From positions 225,672 through 289,671 of the forward strand of contig NZ_JMLS01000005.1 of assembly GCF_000686845.1 (NCBI RefSeq): a DNA stretch of 64,000 nt, in the 5' to 3' direction. The notes beneath the pieces were generated by a model, which saw only the letters and a program-made list of their open reading frames with translations, did no database searches and was not told the origin of the DNA. Positions 57,836 through 64,000 of this stretch are shown one piece after another (within the stretch, counting starts at the first letter, position 1; every line of letters begins with the position of its first letter). Source of the stretch: Paenibacillus sp. UNC451MF (GTDB lineage: Bacteria; Bacillota; Bacilli; Paenibacillales; NBRC-103111). Both the position numbers and the translations under genes were made by a program.

Positions 57836-58927
57836 ATGAATCTGAGGCAGAGCGTAACAGCAAGTGTGAAGCAGATGGCGGGCTATGCTGTGCTGATAGC
57901 GGCATTCGGCATATTGTTCGCAGGATGTGACGGAAATCAGGAAAGGGCTATTAAGATTATTGATGCTCCTGCTCAAAGTAAAAATGATGAAATTGCGTTA
58001 GAACGTGCCGACAGGCTTGAAGGTCTGTATGCCTACGACTGGATGTCGGATCAGGAGCTGCTGGGCTCGGAGAGGGCACTCTCGAATGCGTTACTCGTTG
58101 TACATCGGCTGCCGACTGGAGATACGCTGCCAACAGACATTCCTGCAAGCTCCCAAGTGCATATTTCCCCGGATCGTAAGCATGCCGTAGTTCTGAGAAT
58201 CGGCAAGGCAGAGATGCTGGAATTGGGTGCCCAGTCGTCTTTGTCTTCTTCCGGTCGGTCAATAGAAGTTGGGGGAGAGGGGCTTTCATACCTTCTTAAT
58301 CAATCACACGGCTCATGGAAAGATAACAGTACGTACATCGTACCGGTGGTCAATCCTCAAAATGAGTACGGCTTGGCGCTGCTTGGAACGGATGGGGGAA
58401 TTACCTATTTGAGCGTACCTGCTTCAAAGGAGTCGATCGAGAAGATAGAGATGCGAGATAATATCTTCTATATGTTGAACGTGTCCAAGCAGTTGTTGAG
58501 GTTTGAGCTTGGAAGTAAGGAAGCTGCGGTTATGTATGAACATATAGCCGATTTCTCTCTATCTCCCGATGGGCAGCAGCTGGCTATCGTAGTAGAAACC
58601 GCTGTCGATGAGGAAGCATTGAAGGTGGTTTCTACGGCGGATGTGACCTCAAGCACCTTCGTGGCCAAAGGCCGGCTGCTTAGGCAGCCTTCCTGGTCGC
58701 CTGACGGCACCAAGCTGGCTTTTACGGTATTTAATCTGAATCAGGGGATGACAGGATTGTACGTAATGAATGCCAAGACGGGCCGTATGGCACCTATCGC
58801 CGCTCAGCCAAATCCGGAGGCTCCCATTCTATGGAGCCCGTCGGGCCGTCAGTTGATGGTTAGCGAAGAGGGAGCTTACGATCGAAGTCGACAGTCGATA
58901 ACAACCTTGTACCAATTAAATAAATAA
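57836..58927 (+). CDS. Lipoprotein with TolB/WD40-like beta-propeller repeats
   Basis: A 363-residue exported protein. A lipoprotein signal ends at LFAGC (Cys31). The body has repeated TolB-like blade motifs (HISPDRKHAVVL, LSPDGQQLAIV, PSWSPDGTKLAFT, ILWSPSGRQLMVSE), suggesting a propeller. The ATG at 57836 immediately abuts AAGGAGGA, so translation could instead begin at CTG 57842; the signal peptide is intact either way. It follows the two-component genes by 84 bases without a strong terminator and may act as an accessory sensor. The partner is unknown. Confidence 0.82.
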   Translation: MNLRQSVTASVKQMAGYAVLIAAFGILFAGCDGNQERAIKIIDAPAQSKNDEIALERADRLEGLYAYDWMSDQELLGSERALSNALLVVHRLPTGDTLPTDIPASSQVHISPDRKHAVVLRIGKAEMLELGAQSSLSSSGRSIEVGGEGLSYLLNQSHGSWKDNSTYIVPVVNPQNEYGLALLGTDGGITYLSVPASKESIEKIEMRDNIFYMLNVSKQLLRFELGSKEAAVMYEHIADFSLSPDGQQLAIVVETAVDEEALKVVSTADVTSSTFVAKGRLLRQPSWSPDGTKLAFTVFNLNQGMTGLYVMNAKTGRMAPIAAQPNPEAPILWSPSGRQLMVSEEGAYDRSRQSITTLYQLNK

Positions 58928-58948
58928 TTATATATGGAGTGAAGAGAT

Positions 58949-59956
58949 ATGAAACGTATGGGGAGTATAATCGTCCCATCCATGCTCGCTATCGCTATGC
59001 TTGCCGGCTGCAGCGCCAACGACAAACAGCTGACAGTGAAGAATCCGCCTGAAACGGCCGCTACTCCCCAGCCTGCCGCGACGGCGAAGCCGACCGAAAA
59101 TAATAAGGAAGATGTACTGAAGCAAATGCAGCTTGCGTCGTCTCAGGCCAAAGAGCCCCGCGAGCTAATAGCATTCATGGATACGAACATACCCAAGGTT
59201 GACGCCGCGACGGCTGACAAAATGTTTATCCTGCTGGAGCAGTATGACGAACGGCAGCTCCCGGCCATCAACGCTAATCTCAAACAGCTAATGGGTCAGC
59301 CAGGAGCTGCCGAGAAAATGTACGCCCTGTCGTACCCGTTCGATTTCAATCAGATCAAGGGGGACGACAATCTGAAGCAATGGCTGCTTAATCAAGCTGC
59401 GGGCAAGCTGGCTCTCGATAACAGCCATGAAGGGGACTTTGCCTGGAAGATCGATTATGCGGCTTTACAAAAAGCGTATTCTCCACGTCTATCAGAGGAT
59501 ATGAAGCACTATCTCGGAGTTAAGGCTACGGAAGATCAGAAGCCGTTTGCCAATGACGGGGGCTTGAAAATAACCCGTAAAGAGCTGGGCGATCGTTTAT
59601 TGAACATCGAACAGTATTTGACGAAATACCCGAGCGGACAAAAGAGAGCTGAAATGAAGGTGCAATATTCCAATTATATGGCAGAATATATTCATGGTTA
59701 TCGATACGAGGCCATAGATGAAAAGACAATGAAGCTGATGCCGGAAGTGAAGCTAAGCTACGAACAGCTGGTGAAGCTGCATCCGGATACAAAGACAGCG
59801 CAGATTGTTAAAGCCTACCTAGATGAGATCAATAAAAATAAAGACGGAATCTATAAGCCAGGGGAAAAAGGGGTTAGTATCATCGGCGATCCGTTACCGA
59901 ATATCGGATCGTTCTGGGAGGGGTTGAACGGGAGAATTGATTCTTTGTTCAAGTAG
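58949..59956 (+). CDS. Hypothetical lipoprotein
   Basis: A 335-residue lipoprotein. The signal peptide has the lipobox MLAGC (Cys21), followed by a Pro/Thr/Ala-rich linker (ETAATPQPAATAKPTE) and a mostly helical, charged domain (about 55-330). No recognised family motif is seen. TGGAGTGA precedes the ATG. It lies 21 bases after the propeller lipoprotein gene, so the two are probably produced together under the same two-component system. A strong terminator follows. Confidence 0.8.
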   Translation: MKRMGSIIVPSMLAIAMLAGCSANDKQLTVKNPPETAATPQPAATAKPTENNKEDVLKQMQLASSQAKEPRELIAFMDTNIPKVDAATADKMFILLEQYDERQLPAINANLKQLMGQPGAAEKMYALSYPFDFNQIKGDDNLKQWLLNQAAGKLALDNSHEGDFAWKIDYAALQKAYSPRLSEDMKHYLGVKATEDQKPFANDGGLKITRKELGDRLLNIEQYLTKYPSGQKRAEMKVQYSNYMAEYIHGYRYEAIDEKTMKLMPEVKLSYEQLVKLHPDTKTAQIVKAYLDEINKNKDGIYKPGEKGVSIIGDPLPNIGSFWEGLNGRIDSLFK

Positions 59957-60010
59957 ACAATTGCTAGATGGGTTTACTTAAAAGGAGAAGATCCAAGGGC
60001 ATTTTACCGC

Positions 60011-60049
60011 AGCATACTTTTGTCATAACGACAAAAGTATGCTCTTTTT
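60011..60049 (+). terminator. Strong terminator after the lipoprotein operon
   Basis: AGCATACTTTTGTC pairs perfectly with GACAAAAGTATGCT around a 5-base loop and is followed by CTTTTT. Confidence 0.95.
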
Positions 60050-60210
60050 GTTATACAGGCACAAGCACTGCAACAGCCCGAGAACCCTTGCTGCTGCTGG
60101 GTTATGCAAATTTCGCATACTCTTGTAAAGAAACGGCTTATGTACAAAGGAAGCCGATATTTATTAAACTTAATTATTATTCAAGGAGTTGGAGAGTAGG
60201 GGGAAACAAT

Positions 60211-60888
60211 ATGTCGTTAGATTCAAAGCAACAGATGATTTATTATAATCCCCTCGCTTCGGACAAAGATGTAAGCGGTTTTCGTTTGGAGGGAGAGGCG
60301 TCCGTGTCGTTTTCGAACGGCACCATGCGTATGGAAAATAAGCTCGACCCGGCAGAAGGGCAAGCCTCTAATTTTGTTTTCTGGTGTCCTGAGGACTTTC
60401 CTTCGGACATTAGGGTCACCTGGGATTTTCGGCCGATAAGGGAGCCGGGTCTGTGTATGCTGTTTTTTGCAGCCAGCGGACGTCTTGGTGAGGATTTGTT
60501 CGCGCCGCATCTGGCTCGCAGGACGGGGCAATATGAGCATTATCATAGCGGTGATATCAACACGCTGCATGTTTCTTATTTTCGTCGTCGGTATCCGGAG
60601 GAGAGGGCGTTTCATACATGCAATTTGCGAAAAAGCTACGGAGCTCACCTCGTATGCCAAGGAGCCGACCCCATACCGAGTGTGGAGGACACTCCTGGCA
60701 CTTACCGCATGGAGCTTATAAAACGCGGAGAATACATCGCTTTTGCGGTCAATGATCTAACGGTTTTTCGATGGACAGATGATGGGCAAACCTATGGCCC
60801 AATATTAGGCGGAGGTAAGATCGGTTTCCGGCAGATGGCACCGCTGGTAGGGGAATACGCGAATTTAACTGTATATTCGCTGGATTAA
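60211..60888 (+). CDS. yesU: DUF1961 (YesU-like) protein
   Basis: A 225-residue concanavalin-like fold protein of the DUF1961 family, represented by YesU in the rhamnogalacturonan locus of B. subtilis. Recognisable segments are MIYYNPLASDKDVSGFRLEG, VTWDFRPIREPGLCMLFFAA, HYHSGDINTLHVSYFRRR, FHTCNLRKSYGAHLVCQGAD and GGGKIGFRQMAPLVGEYANL. No signal peptide. ATG at 60211 follows GTAGGGGGA. It lies 46 bases before the PL8-type lyase gene. It is probably an accessory carbohydrate-binding or hydrolytic enzyme for the same polymer; the activity of this family is unknown. Confidence 0.85.
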   Translation: MSLDSKQQMIYYNPLASDKDVSGFRLEGEASVSFSNGTMRMENKLDPAEGQASNFVFWCPEDFPSDIRVTWDFRPIREPGLCMLFFAASGRLGEDLFAPHLARRTGQYEHYHSGDINTLHVSYFRRRYPEERAFHTCNLRKSYGAHLVCQGADPIPSVEDTPGTYRMELIKRGEYIAFAVNDLTVFRWTDDGQTYGPILGGGKIGFRQMAPLVGEYANLTVYSLD

Positions 60889-60934
60889 ATCGATAGGCTC
60901 CGCGGTGGCGGCGGTAGTCGAAAGGAGAACGGTG

Positions 60935-63900
60935 ATGATGATTTACAGCTTCGAAGAAGGGATTCCCGAAAGCTTCGTGTCCGATGAGCAGTCACGGCTT
61001 GCGACCAGTGCCCGGAGATCTAAAGACGGTGAATGCAGCTTGCAGTGGGATTATTCGGACCATGGCTTTTTAAAAATAAGAGAGCGTATTGGCTATCGCC
61101 CGTTTCAGGAAGGTGCCAAGAGTCAAGCGCGTGATTCCTTTGCGGTTTGGATCTATAATGCCAGACCCATTCAGGAAAAGCTGACTTTTCAGTTTGGGCG
61201 CAATGATGGCGAGCAGGTGGATTGCTGGTTTGATTTCCGGCTTAATTTTCAGGGCTGGCGTACCGCTTGGGTTGCCTTTGAGAGAGATATGGAGGGCTTA
61301 CCCCATCCGGAGATGGACTGCTTGATCATTCGAGGACCGAAGAACGCGGGAGCGGGCACGCTATATATGGATCAGATGCTGCTGTGTACCCCCATCGATC
61401 CGCGGTTCCATACTCGGGACGTACAGGTTCCGTTTGTCAATGTTCGTGCGGACGCTGCCGCGAACGCTCATTGGCTGAGTTTATATGCATTTAAACAATT
61501 AGAACGGAAGCTGCCTATCCCGGCAGATATAGAACCGGCTCAAACATCAAGCCATAGACAGATGGATGACCGTTTTGAAGCCTACTTTTTACAGAAGAGA
61601 TCTGTTACGGCAGAGGATATACAGCGAATTGAACGCAAGTTCGCTTCTTATGAGATTTCCTTTGAGGGGAATGGCATATCGGGGCGTCCGGTGGAGCTGC
61701 CTTTCTTCGACCATTTTCCGGGACAAGAGAAAGCACGCCTGAAGGCGCTTGCAAATAGTGTGCAGCTCCAAGAATATACGAAGCTGATGATGGATATTGC
61801 AGTTTGCTATCGTTCCACAGATCAAACGAACTGGCAACTAACATTGAAAGCAATGTTCATTGATTTGGTCGACTACCTGGAAGACCAGGGCTGGGCGTAC
61901 GGAAGCTCGCAGGGCACGGTTCATCATTTCGGATACAATTTCCGTAATTATTATCCTGCGGCCTTTTTGATGAGGGACGTATTAAGACAGGAAGAGCGTC
62001 TTGAACGAACACAGCGTACGATGTACTGGTTCAGTGGAGCGGGACGCATTCATACTCCGCTGGATGAAGTAGAGGGGAATGTCGATATCTTCAACACCAC
62101 CTTGCACGGGATGTTTGCCAGTCTGCTTATCATGGAAGAAACTCCTTACAAAGTACGCGAGCTGACGGCGTTCAAGCTATGGTTAAGCCAATCGCTGCTG
62201 CCGGCCAGAGGCCTTCGCGCAGCCTACAAAGTAGATGGCTCTGCGTACCATCATGTAAATCATTATCCTGCTTATGCTGTCGGGGGCTTTCTGGGTGTCA
62301 CTCCGGTGATGTACTTTACCAGCGGTACAGAATACCGTATTACGCAAGAGGCACATGAGACGGTCCGTAATGCGCTGCTCGCCATGCGGCTCTATTCGAA
62401 CAAGTATGAATGGCTGGTCAGTCTTTCGGCGCGTCATCCTACGGGCAAATGGGCATTAGACATTGAGCCTTTCGAATATATGGCACTATCCGGTACGCCG
62501 GACGGGACGAAGGAGATCGACGAGGAGGCTGCCGCCGCTTATTTGCGTCTTCTGAAGCCAGGTGAACCAACTGAAACCGGGGAACTCCTCATGGCGAAGG
62601 GAATCAGACCAGAGGCCGATCCAAATGGTCATTGGACGATGAATTATGCTGCGCTAGCCCTTCATCGCAGAGATTCCTGGTTAGCTGGGGTTAGAGGCCA
62701 CAGCCGCTACTTGTGGGCTAACGAGACCTATGTGAGCGCGAATCTGTACGGCAGATACATTTCACATGGGCATCTGCAAATTATGAGCCAAGGAGCCCCG
62801 ATTAACAACGAAGACAGCGGCTATCATCATGATGGCTGGGACTGGAACCGATGGCCGGGAACGACGACGGTCCACAAGCCTATTGCTGAACTGCGTTCGG
62901 ATGTACGCAACGTGGATACGTTTAGCGGGTTCGAGGAGATGCTCATTTCCGATGAAACGTATGCCGGCGGTCTGCACCTTGAAGGGCGCAACGGCATGTT
63001 TGCGATGAAGCTTCACGAGAATCCGAAGTATGAAGGATCGCATCGAGCGAGAAAATCGTTCTTTTTCTTCGATAACCGGATTATATGCCTAGGCAGTGAC
63101 ATTGAAAACGACAATGCTATATACGCGACCCAAACTACGTTGTTTCAAAACCATCTTGCCGATCCAAGTGAATCGATCTATTTGAACTCAGTGGGGTCTA
63201 TTGAAGTATTTCCTTATTCTCGGGATTTGGAATTAGACAACTCCGTATGGATGTTGGATAATAAGGGGAACGGATTTTATATTCCCACTGGTCAGGGCTT
63301 AATGCTATCGAAAGCGGTTCAGCATTCGAAACATCAGTCGACCGATGCTGATACAGAAGGGAACTTTGCAGCCGCGTGGCTCGAACATGGAACAGCTCCG
63401 AAGGGAAGCGGCTACGAATATGCGATGGTTGTCCACACCGATTCCGTGGAGATGGAGCATTTTTACAATGCTATGCTGACACCGGAAAAGGCGGCATATA
63501 CGGTACTGCGCAAAGACCGTTCGGCCCATGCGGTCTACGATAGAACTACCCGAACAACAGCTTACGCACTATTCGAGGCTGATGAAAGCGTAAACATAGG
63601 GCATTTGACTGCCGTCGATACCCCATGCATGGTGATGATTCGCGAAGAGGATGATCAGTTGTTTGTCAGCGCTGTGGATCCAGATCTGCGCTTGTATGAG
63701 GGCATTGAACAGGATCAATACGATGAGCAGGGCAAGCAGGTAGAAGTCAGTTTGTATTCAAGATCATGGGTTCATGCGGAGAGCATTCCGCACACCCTGC
63801 GTATAAAGCTAAAAGGAAGCTGGGCTAAGCAAGCAGAGGACAAGAACATTCGTATCGTCGAGTGCGGGGCAGAAGGCACCGTGATTGAGATGACGTGTAA

Positions 63901-63946
63901 GGATGCCATGCCTCTGGAGCTAACGCTTATCAAAGCCATTCATTAA
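60935..63946 (+). CDS. PL8-family lyase, chondroitin-ABC-lyase-like, lacking a signal peptide
   Basis: A 1003-residue enzyme. An N-terminal beta-sandwich (about 1-155, Lyase_N type), an alpha/alpha toroid (about 180-560) and C-terminal beta-sandwiches match chondroitinase ABC. Aligned with Proteus cABC, catalytic H501, Y508 and R560 correspond to H440, Y447 (HHVNHYPAY) and R500 (SARHP). E653 corresponds to D633 (SGYHHDGWDWNRWPGTTTVH), a Glu-to-Asp change. These enzymes cleave uronic-acid polymers by beta-elimination. There is no signal peptide, so it may act on imported oligosaccharides. ATG at 60935 has AAAGGAG 7 bases ahead. The substrate may be a plant or bacterial uronate rather than chondroitin. 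Confidence 0.9.
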   Translation: MMIYSFEEGIPESFVSDEQSRLATSARRSKDGECSLQWDYSDHGFLKIRERIGYRPFQEGAKSQARDSFAVWIYNARPIQEKLTFQFGRNDGEQVDCWFDFRLNFQGWRTAWVAFERDMEGLPHPEMDCLIIRGPKNAGAGTLYMDQMLLCTPIDPRFHTRDVQVPFVNVRADAAANAHWLSLYAFKQLERKLPIPADIEPAQTSSHRQMDDRFEAYFLQKRSVTAEDIQRIERKFASYEISFEGNGISGRPVELPFFDHFPGQEKARLKALANSVQLQEYTKLMMDIAVCYRSTDQTNWQLTLKAMFIDLVDYLEDQGWAYGSSQGTVHHFGYNFRNYYPAAFLMRDVLRQEERLERTQRTMYWFSGAGRIHTPLDEVEGNVDIFNTTLHGMFASLLIMEETPYKVRELTAFKLWLSQSLLPARGLRAAYKVDGSAYHHVNHYPAYAVGGFLGVTPVMYFTSGTEYRITQEAHETVRNALLAMRLYSNKYEWLVSLSARHPTGKWALDIEPFEYMALSGTPDGTKEIDEEAAAAYLRLLKPGEPTETGELLMAKGIRPEADPNGHWTMNYAALALHRRDSWLAGVRGHSRYLWANETYVSANLYGRYISHGHLQIMSQGAPINNEDSGYHHDGWDWNRWPGTTTVHKPIAELRSDVRNVDTFSGFEEMLISDETYAGGLHLEGRNGMFAMKLHENPKYEGSHRARKSFFFFDNRIICLGSDIENDNAIYATQTTLFQNHLADPSESIYLNSVGSIEVFPYSRDLELDNSVWMLDNKGNGFYIPTGQGLMLSKAVQHSKHQSTDADTEGNFAAAWLEHGTAPKGSGYEYAMVVHTDSVEMEHFYNAMLTPEKAAYTVLRKDRSAHAVYDRTTRTTAYALFEADESVNIGHLTAVDTPCMVMIREEDDQLFVSAVDPDLRLYEGIEQDQYDEQGKQVEVSLYSRSWVHAESIPHTLRIKLKGSWAKQAEDKNIRIVECGAEGTVIEMTCKDAMPLELTLIKAIH

Positions 63947-63980
63947 GTACGGTGAATAAGTAGCGGAGGATGGAAGCGTT

Positions 63981-64000
63981 ATGGGGAAACCCGCGCAGCG
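63981..64000 (+). CDS. Start of a further gene, cut by the window end
   Basis: ATG at 63981 (MGKPAQ...) is preceded by GCGGAGGA 10 bases upstream and follows the lyase gene by 34 bases. Only six codons are visible, so no product can be named; operon membership with the lyase is likely. Confidence 0.5.

Overview
The window looks like chromosomal DNA of a Paenibacillus-like, spore-forming, low-to-mid GC Gram-positive (Bacillales). The grounds are near-consensus GGAGG ribosome sites, frequent TTG and GTG starts fixed by those sites, a YheC/YheD spore-coat-type ATP-grasp protein, YesM/YesN two-component genes with lipoprotein-dependent sugar ABC transporters, an SLH-anchored collagen-like protein with a BclA-type C-terminal domain, and an OxdC/OxdD-type oxalate decarboxylase. 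No rRNA, tRNA, CRISPR array, phage or insertion-sequence transposase was seen.

Layout. 1-1881: end of a sugar ABC permease and a Cys/Met-metabolism PLP enzyme. 2046-3149: an AT-rich acyltransferase, probably acquired. 3434-6049: a secreted zinc carboxypeptidase and an N-acetylmuramoyl-L-alanine amidase sharing a C-terminal W-rich repeat. 6169-6963: YheC/D-like protein. 7155-10344: a three-gene operon of an adenylate-forming enzyme plus SbnA- and SbnB-like enzymes, predicted to make L-2,3-diaminopropionate. 10556-11861: a small membrane protein and a YitT-family protein. 11919-13311 (minus): methionine aminopeptidase behind a frameshifted TetR gene with its promoter and palindromic operator. 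13637-19107: a surface cluster of a double glycosyltransferase, an SLH-collagen-BclA-C protein and a secreted RCC1 propeller. 19198-32895: a pectin or plant-polysaccharide region with pectinesterase, AI-2E-family permease, large LuxR regulator, beta-helix protein, YesMN-type pair and sugar ABC transporter. 33096-33210: a nested palindromic repeat. 33284-39167: oxalate decarboxylase, SDR, ThuA-like protein, ArsR/AHSA1 pair, DUF2798 membrane protein and PspC/PspA stress pair.

39293-50627 is the most unusual region. A DnaA-box cluster lies upstream of a GntR/FCD regulator, followed by a co-directional run: HpaB-type monooxygenase, split-barrel flavoprotein, nitrilase-family amidase, DUF2848 protein, cupin, complete TRAP transporter, ACT-malic enzyme and chemoreceptor. 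A shared ATGTATACA motif upstream of the regulator and of the first enzyme suggests local control. This reads as an undescribed, self-regulated catabolic unit that senses, imports and oxidises an (aromatic or N-containing) carboxylate and drains it through malate to pyruvate; the substrate cannot be read from sequence.

50715-59956: a small basic protein, an ArsB/NhaD-type permease, a truncated ABC-exporter remnant, a CAP plus copper-amine-oxidase-N surface protein, an OmpR-type two-component system and two lipoproteins. 60211-63946: a YesU-like DUF1961 protein and a PL8 chondroitin-ABC-lyase-like enzyme without signal peptide, suggesting intracellular depolymerisation of imported oligosaccharides. 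A further gene begins at 63981 and is cut by the window end.
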